The notes under the pieces: model-generated | Databases searched by the model: none | Told to the model about the DNA's origin: nothing | The model's input: the letters and a program-made list of their open reading frames with translations, nothing else | DNA from: Chersky-822 sp035509195 | GTDB taxonomy: Bacteria; Actinomycetota; Actinomycetes; Streptosporangiales; Streptosporangiaceae | DNA length: 33,096 bases | Direction of reading: 5' to 3' | Assembly: GCA_035509195.1 (NCBI GenBank) | Contig: DATJLT010000229.1 | Span: 1-33,096 of the forward strand | Shown: piece after piece, positions 14,057 to 24,200 of the stretch | How positions within the stretch are numbered: the stretch's first letter is position 1 | Layout: each line of letters opens with the position of its first letter | Program-made: the position numbers and the translations under genes

Positions 14057-16380
14057 GCGGGCTGAGGTTCCGGCAGGATTCCGCGTACCTTGCGGAGCAG
14101 CGCCGCTTCGGTGAAGGGCTTTTCGATGAGCGTGATACCCGGTTCCAGCACGCCTTGATCGCCGAGGATACCCTGGGTATAGCCCGACATATACAAGACC
14201 GCGATAGCCGGATTCAGTTCGCGAATGCGGTCGGCGACCTCTCTGCCCTGCATGCCAGGCATCACGACATCGGTGATGAGCCCGTCGATCTCACCCCCGC
14301 TTGCCGCTGCCGCCTCGATGGCCTGCTGCCCGTTGGCCGCCACGATGACGCGGTAACCGTTGCGGGTCAGGATGCGCCTGGTTACTTCGCGCAGAGCAGC
14401 CTCGTCTTCGACCACGAGCAGCAGTTCCCCCCGGCCAGGCTCTGGCCTGGCCGGGGGAAGCAATCTTTCCGCGGCAGTCTGATCGGTCACGGGCAACATG
14501 ACAGTGACCGTGGTGCCGAGGCCCGGCTCCGAGTAGATCCGCACATTCCCGCCTGCCTGGGTGATGATGCCGTAGATAGTGGCCAGGCCGAGGCCCGTGC
14601 CCTGTCCCTTGGGCTTGGTGGTGAAGAACGGCTCGAACGCGCGGTCAAGCACTTGCCTGGTCATGCCGGGCCCGTTATCGCTGATTTTCAAGGCGACGTA
14701 CTGGCCTGGTGTCAGGTCGGCACGGCTGGCCGCGTAGGCCTCGTCGACTTCGACGTCCTCTGTCTTGATCGTCAGTTTCCCGCCACCCGACATCGCGTCG
14801 CGGGCGTTGACCGCAAGGTTAACGAGAACCTGCTCCATCTGGCCTGGATCGGCGAGCACGGGCGTTACCTCAGGCGCGAGCTCGGTCCGCAGCACAATAT
14901 GCTCGCCCAGCGTGCGCTGCAGCAGTTTAAGCACGCTCAGGACCACGTCATTCAGGTTCAGTGCCGTCGGCTGAACCACTTCTCGCCTGGCGAAGGCCAG
15001 CAACTGATGGGTGAGCGCGGTGGCGCGGGTGACCGCGTGCTGTATCTCCTCAATGTCGGCGAGCACCGACTCGCTAGCATCGCTCTCCTCGGGGTTCCTG
15101 ATCGCGTCGGCGACGAAGGCGGCGTAGCTGGAGATAACGCCAAGGAGGTTATTGAAGTCATGGGCAACGCCGCCCGCGAGCTGGCCGAGGCTCTCCAGCC
15201 GCTGAGATTGCTGTAGCTGGTACTCAAGGCGATCTCGTTCGGCCTGCGTCTTAAGCCGCTGCCGTTCCGCTTGCACCTCGAGGCGCTCGGTGACGTCTCG
15301 GACGGCGGCGCTGACCAGTATGCCATCGTCGATGTCGATGGCGGACAGGGAGATCTCGGCAGGGAAGGTCGTACCGTCCTTGCGCCGCCCGGCGAGCTCC
15401 ATTCCCGCGCCCATCGGCCGGGGCCTGGGATTGGCGAGGTAGGAGGCGCGGCGCCTGGGATGCGCGGTCCGAGCGCCCTCGGGAACGAGTATGTCAACAG
15501 GCTGGCCGAGCAGCTCTTTCCTGTGGTAGCCGAACAAGCGCTCGGTCTGGGCATTGATCAGCGCGATGTGCCCGCGGTGGTCCACGCAGACCATAGCGTC
15601 GGGCGCCGCCTCGAGCAGCGCCATGAATCGCGCCCTTGCCCGCTGCAGCTCGGTCACGTCTCTGGAAATGGTCGAGATCCCGGTAATCTCACCAGAGGCG
15701 CTGGTGATCGGGGAATGGGTCAGCGACACCGTGATGATCGTGCCGTCTTTACGCACCCGGCGGGCTTGGTGCTCTTCTACCCGCTCGCCCCTGGCCACGG
15801 CGGCGTTAGTCGCTCGTTCCCGCTCGCGGTCCTCTGTAAGGAGCAGTGCGTCGGAGTGCTGGCCGAGAATTTCAGCCTCGGTGTAGCCATAGACGAGTTC
15901 GGCCGCAGGGTTCCAGCTCGTCACGATCTGATCAAGAGACTTGCCGGTAATGGCGTCATTCGATGACTGGACGATGGACGCCAGCCGGGCGGCCGCCTCG
16001 TGGGCTCGCCGCCGTCCTGTCACGTCGCGGACCGCAGCAGTGACAAGCAGGCCATCGTCGCTGTCGATAGCCGACAGGGAGATCTCCGCGGGGAAGGTCG
16101 TGCCATCCTTGCGCCGTCCGGCCAGTTCCATTCCCGCCCCCATGGGCCTTGGCTTGGGGTCGGTAAGGTAGGCGGCGCGGTGGCTGGGATGGATCTCGCG
16201 CGCATTCTCGGGAACAAGCACCTCAACTGGCTGCCCGGCGAGTTCTTCTCTGCGGTAGCCGAAGAGACGCTCAGCCTGAGCGTTGATCAAGGCGATGTGC
16301 CCATGGCTGTCGATGCACACCATGGCGTCAGGTGCCGCCTCGAGCAAACCGGTGAAACGGTGATCCGCAAGATCCTTCAT
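14053..16380 (-). CDS. Hybrid sensor histidine kinase: PAS-PAS-PAS-HisKA-HATPase-receiver
   Basis: The protein has 775 residues; GAGGAA lies 5 bases before the ATG. Domains in order: PAS1 about 8-122, PAS2 about 130-245, PAS3 about 250-364, a short coiled coil, HisKA with LAGGVAHDFNNLLGVI (His407), HATPase with the N-box VLVNLAVNARDAMSGG, ISDNGPGM and GQGTGLGLATIYGII, and a C-terminal receiver (Asp704 in LITDVVMPGM, Lys754 in IEKPFT). No membrane helix or signal peptide is seen, so it senses a cytoplasmic signal. The PAS domains have no visible heme or flavin residues, so the ligand is unknown. PAS1 and PAS3 are near-copies of each other. The AHDFNNLL H-box is the class found in NtrB-like hybrid kinases. 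It is convergent with the DosR-like regulator. Confidence 0.93.
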   Translation of the reverse strand: MKDLADHRFTGLLEAAPDAMVCIDSHGHIALINAQAERLFGYRREELAGQPVEVLVPENAREIHPSHRAAYLTDPKPRPMGAGMELAGRRKDGTTFPAEISLSAIDSDDGLLVTAAVRDVTGRRRAHEAAARLASIVQSSNDAITGKSLDQIVTSWNPAAELVYGYTEAEILGQHSDALLLTEDRERERATNAAVARGERVEEHQARRVRKDGTIITVSLTHSPITSASGEITGISTISRDVTELQRARARFMALLEAAPDAMVCVDHRGHIALINAQTERLFGYHRKELLGQPVDILVPEGARTAHPRRRASYLANPRPRPMGAGMELAGRRKDGTTFPAEISLSAIDIDDGILVSAAVRDVTERLEVQAERQRLKTQAERDRLEYQLQQSQRLESLGQLAGGVAHDFNNLLGVISSYAAFVADAIRNPEESDASESVLADIEEIQHAVTRATALTHQLLAFARREVVQPTALNLNDVVLSVLKLLQRTLGEHIVLRTELAPEVTPVLADPGQMEQVLVNLAVNARDAMSGGGKLTIKTEDVEVDEAYAASRADLTPGQYVALKISDNGPGMTRQVLDRAFEPFFTTKPKGQGTGLGLATIYGIITQAGGNVRIYSEPGLGTTVTVMLPVTDQTAAERLLPPARPEPGRGELLLVVEDEAALREVTRRILTRNGYRVIVAANGQQAIEAAAASGGEIDGLITDVVMPGMQGREVADRIRELNPAIAVLYMSGYTQGILGDQGVLEPGITLIEKPFTEAALLRKVRGILPEPQPA

Positions 16381-16556
16381 GTATTCCTCGCGTGACGCGG
16401 TGCTAACGGTAAGTTACCAGAATCTCTTGCCGAGGACTCCCTTAGCAGCTTCGATATCGAGGTTGCGTTGCGGCCCGCGCGAAACTGTCGTACCCCGCCA
16501 GTATGTTCGGCCCAGCAGGTTACGGCTGGCTGATGGCGGTCAGGGAGGTGATGCTA
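16381..16556. promoter_or_regulatory. Divergent gap between hybrid kinase and HNH gene, with a small palindrome
   Basis: These 176 bases contain the palindrome GGTAAGTTACC at 16408-16418 (5-base arms around one base), 28 bases upstream of the kinase start. That is a possible operator, though short enough to be chance. A GGGAGG ribosome site lies at 16543-16548 before the HNH gene. Nothing else stands out. Confidence 0.25.
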
Positions 16557-18215
16557 ATGGCGCCGGCAGACGAGAGTAACGGGTCGCCGTGGCTTCCGCC
16601 CGGAGTGGCCGACGGTCTCTTGCTTGATGAGGCGGATCCGTGGTGGGAGGCGCCTGAGCCAGTGGAGCCTGCCGACGCTGACACCCTGTTCGGACCGCCT
16701 GATCCCGCCTCGCGGTCGCTTGCCGGGCACTGGACGGCCGTCACGTGGGCGGCGAAGGAACTGAGGGACGGCAGCAGGTCGGGGTTCGAGGAGCGGGGGC
16801 TGCTTGACGTCCAGGCGCCAGGTCCTGTGCTGGCGGCGTTTACGTCGGATGCCTTCGACGAAGGGCTGGCGCGGCTGAACGACGACGAGCTCGCGGGAGT
16901 AATTGCCGCGGTGAGGAAGCTGTCCTCGTGGCAGGCCGGACTCGAACTGACCGCGATCAGCGAGCTTGACCGGCGGCGTCAGGCTTCGGCCAGGCCAGGA
17001 TCGTCTCGCGATCAGGACCATATCAATACCGAACTGGCACTCAGCCTGACAATGACTGAACGGTCGGCAGGCGCCCTGGTCGAACTGGCGCGAGGTGTGG
17101 CGCGGCTTTCCGGCGTGCAGACGGCGCTGCTGGCGGGGAAGATCGACCGCGCCAGGGCGGCGGTGTTCGCTGAGGAGCTGGCCGCGCTTGACATCATCCT
17201 GGCGAACGCGATCGTGGCAGCACTGGTGGGTCCGGCCGCGCGGATGACGACCGCGCAGTTGCGGGCGGCGATCCGGCGGCTGATCCTGGAACTGTTTCCT
17301 GGTGCCATGCGCGAGCGGGCTGCGCGTGCCCGGCGACTCGCGCGAGTGGAAGCCTGGCCGGAAATCTCGGGCAACGCCGGGCTGGCCGGGCGGGAGCTGT
17401 CGCCAGCGGACGTGATCACGGCTGACAAGCGGATTACGGCAATGGCCAGGGCGCTGAAGGCCGCGGGCTCGGCGCTGACCATGGACGAGCTCCGGGCCGC
17501 GGCGTTCGTTGGGTTGCTGACCGGTCGCGACCCCGCGGTGACGCTCCCGGAAGGGAACACCGTGAGTCCCGGCACGGACGCCGGCGGGCCGGCCACGGAC
17601 GGGCCTGCCGGGCTCTGGAGCGCGCTGACCGGGTCGGTGCAGCTGACGTTGCCGCTGAAGACCTGGCTGGGCTGGTCGGATTCGCCAGGAGAAGTACGCG
17701 GCTACGGGCCGCTCCCTGGTGACATCTGCCGCGACCTGGCCAAACGAGTGACCGGGCCTGGAGCGCGATGGTGCCTGACCCTGACCGGTGAAGACGGCCG
17801 CGCCGCTGCCCACGCATGCGCCCGTGCCGGACCAGGTCCGCCAGGTGCAGGGACGCAGGAGTGGCTGGCGGGGCTGAACTTGGCTTGGCTGGAACACGGC
17901 ACCTGCGGGCACTCACGTCAGACGGTCGCGTACCGGCCGGGCCGGACGCTGCGGCACTTGATAAACATCCGCCAGCGCACCTGCGCTAATCCGATCTGCC
18001 GTCGGCCGGCCGAGGAATGCGACCTGGACCATACGATCCCGTATGACCAGGGCGGTCGGACGTGCGAGTGTAACTTGGCTCCGGTTTGCCGGCGGCACCA
18101 CCGTTGCAAGCAGGCACCAGGATGGCAACTGGCCCAGTCTGAACCCGGCTATCTCATCTGGACCGCTCCGAGCGGGCGAAGTTACCCTGGCCAGCCAGAC
18201 CTGTATCCCATCTAG
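16557..18215 (+). CDS. DUF222/HNH endonuclease-domain protein
   Basis: The ATG at 16557 is preferred because GGAGG lies 9 bases before it; ATG codons at 16551 and 16503 are also in frame. The product has about 552 residues. The N-terminal and middle parts match the actinobacterial DUF222 type: LNDDELAGVIAAVRKLSSWQ, AGLELTAISELDRRR, LALSLTMTERSAGALVELAR, then ARAAVFAEELAALD. The last 80 residues form an HNH nuclease fold: CANPICRRPAEECDLDHTIP with the DH metal-site pair, then GGRTCECNLAPVCRRHHRCK. Four cysteines could bind a structural zinc. Such genes exist in many copies per genome in actinobacteria and their biological role is not settled; some are suspected mobile or group-intron-like elements. 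It ends 7 bases from the convergent end of the giant gene. Confidence 0.85.
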   Translation: MAPADESNGSPWLPPGVADGLLLDEADPWWEAPEPVEPADADTLFGPPDPASRSLAGHWTAVTWAAKELRDGSRSGFEERGLLDVQAPGPVLAAFTSDAFDEGLARLNDDELAGVIAAVRKLSSWQAGLELTAISELDRRRQASARPGSSRDQDHINTELALSLTMTERSAGALVELARGVARLSGVQTALLAGKIDRARAAVFAEELAALDIILANAIVAALVGPAARMTTAQLRAAIRRLILELFPGAMRERAARARRLARVEAWPEISGNAGLAGRELSPADVITADKRITAMARALKAAGSALTMDELRAAAFVGLLTGRDPAVTLPEGNTVSPGTDAGGPATDGPAGLWSALTGSVQLTLPLKTWLGWSDSPGEVRGYGPLPGDICRDLAKRVTGPGARWCLTLTGEDGRAAAHACARAGPGPPGAGTQEWLAGLNLAWLEHGTCGHSRQTVAYRPGRTLRHLINIRQRTCANPICRRPAEECDLDHTIPYDQGGRTCECNLAPVCRRHHRCKQAPGWQLAQSEPGYLIWTAPSGRSYPGQPDLYPI

Positions 18216-18222
18216 CCTTCGG

Positions 18223-21200
18223 TCAGGTCACTGAGTGCGTGATAACGCCGGTGTAAGTGCCGGCCACCGCGCCTGACGGGATCCGGATGCTGATGGTCGG
18301 ACTCCAGGTCGCGGTCGTATTTCCGTTGACGTTCGCGGCCGAGATCACCTGTTGCGTGGTGGAGTTCAGCGTCACGCTTGGCACGAACGTGAACGTCGCG
18401 GGACCGGTAGTCTGCGTGAGCGCGCTCACGATGTAGCTGGCATCGGGCGCCGGTATGGTCTGAAGGCCGGCGCCGCTGCCTGAGGTGAAGTCAGATGCTG
18501 ACACTGTCACGGTCCAGGGGGCGCCGAATCCGCGGTCGTCGATGACCTCGACGGTGCCGAGGCTTCCCGACAGTGTGGTGCCTGGCGCCGCGCTGCCGAG
18601 CGCGGCCGTTCCCGGTGCCTCGATCGAGAGCGGACCAGGATTTACCGGGATCGTGACCGAGCATGCGGCGCTGGTGCTGCCCGGCGAGCACGTGCTGCCG
18701 GCGTTGGCCGACGAGACGGTGTTGGAAAGCGACCGCGTGCCCGCATCGGGATCGTTGACGGTGATGCTGTAGGTAAGCGTTGCGGTCGCGCCTGGGGTCA
18801 GGTTGGCTGTCCAGGTCAAGATGGGTTGTGAATAGCTCGTTGAGCCGGCGCTGACCGTCGCGTCGTTGTTGTACGCGGAATCGTCGAGTACGTCGGAGAG
18901 GTCGTCAGTGATAGTCGCCGGGCTGTAGGTGGTCTGCCCGCTGTCGGTCACCGTGATGGTGTAGTCGACGACTGAGCCTGGCGTGGTGCTAGTGACGTCA
19001 GCGGTCTTGGAGATGGTGAGGCCAGGCGTCAGCACCGCGACCGTCGCAGTGCAGGCGGGGTTCGCTGATCCGGGCGGGCAGGTGCTGCCGATCGCGCTCG
19101 AGGTGACGGTATTGGTCATGAGGCCGTCGCCGAGGTCGGGATTGTTCGTGGTGATGCTGTAAGTGACGGTCGCGGTGCCGCCGCTGCCGAGGTCGCCGGT
19201 CCAGGTCAGGCTGGGGCTGCTGTAGGACACCGTACCGAGATTCGCGGCGGCGTCGTTGTTGTAGGTGGCGTCGTCGAGCACGCCAGTGAGGTCGTCGGTG
19301 ACCGTGATATCAGTGAACGATGTCGGTCCGGTGTCGGCGATCGTGATCGTGTAGGACACAACCGAGCCTGGCGTGGTGGTACTCGTGCTCGGCGTGTTGG
19401 TGATTGTCAGGGCCGGAATGAGGATCATGACCGTGCTGGTGCAGGCGGGGGCGGGGTTGTCAGACGGGCAGGTGCTGCCGATCGCGGGGCTGGTCGTAGT
19501 GCCGCTAAGCAGTTTCTGGTTGCCGGTGTCCGGGTTGTTGACCGTGACGGTGAAGGTGATGACTGCCTGCTGGCCAGGAGTGAGAGTTCCTGTCCAGGTC
19601 AAGTCCGGACTGATCAACGTGACGCTGCCGGTGGTGGCGACTCCATCGCCGTTGAAAACGGCGTCGTCGAGCACATCGGAGAGGTCATCAGTGACAGTGG
19701 TGGCTGTGTAGGTCGTGGTGCCTGAATTGGTGATGGTAACGGTGTAGCCGACCACGGATCCTGGCGTGGCCGTGGTGACGCTGGCGACGTTCGTGATGTC
19801 AAGCTCGGCGACATCGGTCGTGGAAGTGCAGCGGGGGTCGGTGCTTCCCGAAGGGCAGTTGCTGCCGGTCGCGCTGCTGCTGATGACGGCGATGAGCAGG
19901 TGGTCGTCGGTGTCGGGACTGTTAACGGTGACCGAGAACGTGAGGGTAACCGATGCCCCGGTCGCGAGGTCGCCGGACCAGGTCAGGTCCGGGCTCGCGT
20001 AGGTCACGCTACCTGCCGTCGCGGAGGCGTCGCCGTTGTATACGGCGTCGTCGAGTACTCCGGTGAGGTCCTCGGTAACGACCGTGCCAGAGTACGGAGT
20101 CTGCCCGCTGTTGGTGATCGTCACCGTGTAAGTCACCGTGCCGCCGGCGACCGCCGGTGCCGGGCTCGCGGTGTTCGTCAAGGTCAGTCCGGGCGTCAGG
20201 ACGGCGACTACCAGCTTGCATCCGCTCCCTGTGACCGGGCAGCTTGAGCCGGCGGCGGCCGACGTCACTGTGCTGATCAGCAGCTTGTCGCCGGTATCTG
20301 GGTTGTTCACGGTCAGCGAGTAGGTAACAACCGCACTGGTGCCAGCGGTAAGGCTGCCTGTCCAGGTCAGGGTGCCGTTGGAGTAGGTGACCGAGCCAGT
20401 GGTCGCGGCGGCGTCGTTGTTGTAAACGGCGTCGTCCAGCGACCCGGTGAACACATCGCTGACCACCGTGCCGCTGTACGCGGTCTGCCCGGTGTCCGCG
20501 ATCGTGAGCGTGTAGGTGACCTGCTGGCCTGGCACGGCCGTAGTGGTGCTGGCGGCCTGGGTCATGGTGAGACTAGGAGTGAGGACGGGGACGCTGACCG
20601 AGCAGTTCGGGTCGGTACTTCCCGACGGGCAGTTCGAGCCGATCGCCGAGGTGACGATCGTGGCGGCGAGCAGGTTATTGCCGGTGTCCGGGTTGTCCAC
20701 GGTCACCGTGCCCGTCACCGTGACGGTGCCGCCGACCGGGATACTGCCTGTCCACGTCACCCCGGTGGAGGTCACGACCAGAGTTCCCGAGGTCGCGGTC
20801 TGGTCGCCGTTAGAAGTGGCGTCGTCGAAGACGTTGGTGGCGTCGGTAGCTATCGTGATCCCGGTGTACGGCGCCTGGCCGTTGTTGGTGAACGTGGCCG
20901 TGAACCGCACGATGCCGCCAGGCGTCGTGCTCGACACGTTCGCGGTGTTGGTGATTGTCAGTTCGGCTACCGGCACCGTCGATGAGCAGCGCGGGTCGGT
21001 GCTGCCCGAAGCGCAGTTGCTGCCGGTCGAGGCCGATGTGAGCGTCGTCGTCAGGTTCATGTCGCCGGTGTCCGGGTTCTTCACCGTGACGGAGAAAGTG
21101 ACTGTAACGCTGCCGCTGGCAGGTACCGTGCCAGCCCAGGTCAGGTTGGGGCTAGTGAAGAGCACGGTCCCCGCGGTGGTGGCGGCGTCGTTGTTGTAGG

Positions 21201-24200
21201 TCGCGTCGTCGAGCACGCCGGACAGCGGGAGGGTGAACGCCGCGCCGCTGTACGAAGACAAGCCTGAGTTCGCGATCGTCACGGTGTAGCTGACCGTTCC
21301 ACCCTGGGCGACGGCGGTGACGTTGGCCGTGTTGGTAAACGTGAGCGTGGCCGCGTTGACCAGGGTGATGGTGAGCGAGCAGCGCGGGTCGGTGCTGCCG
21401 CTCTGGCAGTTGCTGCCCTGCGCCGACGAGGTGACCGTGTTCGTGAGCGTCGTGTCGCCAGTATCCGGGTTGTTGACCTGCACCGAGTAGGTGACCGTAG
21501 CGGAATCGCCTGGTGACAGGTTCCCCGTCCACGTCAGGTTCGGGCTCGTGTAAGAGACCGTGCCCGCGGTGGTGGCGGCGTCGTTGTTGTAGGTGGCGTC
21601 GTCGATAACTGAGGCCAGGTTGTCGGTGACTACCGCTCCGGTGTAGGAGGTCTGGCCCGAGTCGGTGATCGTGATCGTGTATGTGATCACCTGACCGGGA
21701 GTGGCGGTCGGCGTGCTTGCCGTCTTGTCGATCGTCAGTCCAGGCGTGAGCACCGCAACTGAGAACGTGCACGCCGTCGGCGTGTTCGATACGGGGCAGG
21801 CGCTGCCGGTCGCGGCCGAAGTTACGGTGCTGATCAGGACCTTGTCCCCGGTGTCCGGGTTGTTCACGGTGACCGAGAAGGTCACGACCGCATTCGCCCC
21901 TGCGGCCAGGCTGCCAGTCCACGTCACTACCCCGCTTGCGTAGCTCACCGAGCCCGTCGTCGCGGTCGCGTCGCCGTTGTAGCTCGCGTCGTCCGCCAGG
22001 CCAGTCAGCGTATCGGCGACGCTGATCCCGCTGTAAGAGGTCTGGCCCGAGTTGGTGATCGTGACCGTATAGCTGACGGCTTGCCCGGGGATCGCGGTGG
22101 TGGTGCTTGCGGCCTGGGTCATGGACAGCCCGGGCACGAGAACGGGAACGGAGACCGAGCACCTGGAGTCTGTGCTCCCCGGCGGGCAGTTGCTGCCGGG
22201 CGCGGCGGTTGTGATCGTGGAGGCGAGCAGCTTGTTCCCGGTGTCGGGGTTGCTGACGGTGACCGTGCCGGTGACGGTGACCGTGCCGCCAACCGGAATA
22301 CTGCCTGTCCAGACGACACTGTTACCCGTGATGGTCAGTGTCCCCGAAGTCGCGGTCTGATCGCCGTCAGGAGTGGCGTCGTCGAACACGTCAGCCGCGT
22401 TGGTGGAGATCGTGATCCCGGTGTAGGGGACCTGGCCCGCATTGGTAAACGTGGCCGTGAACCGGACGACGCTTCCCGGCGTGGTGCTGCCCGCGTTCGA
22501 GGAATTCACGATCGTCAGCACCGCGACAGGTACCGAGACCGAGCACCGTGCGTCTGAGCTGCCAGGCGCGCAGTTGCTTCCCGTCGTGCTTGACGTGACC
22601 GTGGAGGCGAGGATGTTGTTGCCGGTATCCGGGTTCTTGACCGTAACCGAGAACGTGATCGTCGCGGTCGCGCCGACCGCCAGGTTGCCCGTCCAGGTCA
22701 GGGTCGGGCTGGAATACGACACGCTGCCAGCCGTCGCCGAGGCGTCGCCGTTGTATGTCGCGTCGTCGAGCACGCCGGACAGGCCGTCGGCGAAGGTCGC
22801 CCCCGTGTAGGCCGTCTGGCCCGAGTTGGTGACCGTGATCGTGTAGGACACGACCGCGCCGGGGGTCGTGGCCGAAGTCCCGGCCGATGCCGAGATGGTG
22901 AGACCGGGCACAAGGACGCTCACGGTGCTCGAGCACCGCGAGTCGGTGCTGCCGGACGCGCAGTTGCTTCCCGCCGTGGTCGACGTCACGGTGGCCGTGA
23001 TTACCTTGTCGCCGGTGTCTGGGTTCTTGACTGTCAGCGAGAACGTCACCGTCACGTTAGCGCCGGCGGCCAGGTTGCCTGTCCAGGTCAGGGTCGGGCT
23101 GGAATACGACACGCTGCCCGTCGTGGCCGCCGCGTCGCTGTTGTACGTCGCGTCGTCAAGCGCCGAGGCCAGCGACACCGCGAAGGTGGCGCCGGTGTAC
23201 GCGGTCTGGCCCGTGTTCGTCGCGGTCACCGTATACGACACCGCCGAGCCTGGCGTAGCCGTTCCCGACGCGGCAGACAGCGAGATCGTCAGGCCGGGCA
23301 CCAGTACGGTCACGGTCGTCGAGCATCGCGCGTCTGAGCTGCCGGACGCGCAGTTGCTTCCTGTCGTCGTCGAGGTGACCTTGCTAGACAAGCTCTTGTC
23401 GCCGGTGTCCGGGTTGTTTACCGTGACCGAGAACGTGATCGTGGCGACCGCGCCCACGGCGAGGTTGCCCGTCCAGGTCAGGTTCGGGCTCGAATAGGAG
23501 GTGCTGCCCGAGGTCTGCGCCACGTCGTTGTCGAACGTCGCGTCATCAAGCACCCCGGACAGTGAGTCAGTGAACGTCGCGCCCGTGTAAGCGACCGTGC
23601 CAGCGTTGGTCGCCGTGATCGTGTAAGTGACCACCGATCCTGGCGTCGTCGTTGACGCGCTGGCGGTCGAGCTGATCGTCAGGACCGGGGCCGCGGTGAT
23701 CACCAGCGTGATCGAGGCGGTGGAGACGCCGTTGTTGGCGTCAACGACGCTGACAGAAAAGGTGTAGCTCCCGGTCGTCGTCGGAGTGCCTGACAGCACG
23801 CCGGCCGAACTGAGCGTGATCCCTGGCGGCAGGGTGCCGCTGTTTACCGACCAGGTGTAAGGCGTGGTGCCGCCGGTCGCGGTCAGCGTGTAGGAGTACG
23901 CGGTGCCGATGGATCCCGATGGCGGCGCGGCGAAGTTCGTCGTGACGCCCGTCGCTATCGTGATCGTCGCGGCCTTGGTCGTGGTCTGGCCGTTCGCGTC
24001 GGTAAGTTTTACCGTGAACGACGAGGTGCCAGTCGTGGTCGGCGTCCCGCTGATCACCCCGCTCGCGGACAGGCTGAGCCCGGACGGCAGGCTGCCGCTG
24101 CTGAGCGAGAACGTGTAAGGGGTCGTGCCGCCGGTCGCGCTCAGCGTGTAGCTGTACACCGTGTTCGTCCAGCCTTGCGGCGGCGCGGAGAACGTCAGCG

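Noticed and set aside
16557..18215. HNH gene as evidence of a mobile element or restriction system
   Set aside because: No flanking repeats, integrase, methyltransferase or intron signature is present; DUF222/HNH genes are common and dispersed in actinobacteria.
20516..21199. Plus-strand frames of about 200-230 codons inside the giant gene (also 22868-23497)
   Set aside because: Their Val/Pro-rich repeats simply mirror the antisense of the DUF11-like coding repeats and share the same 390-base period.
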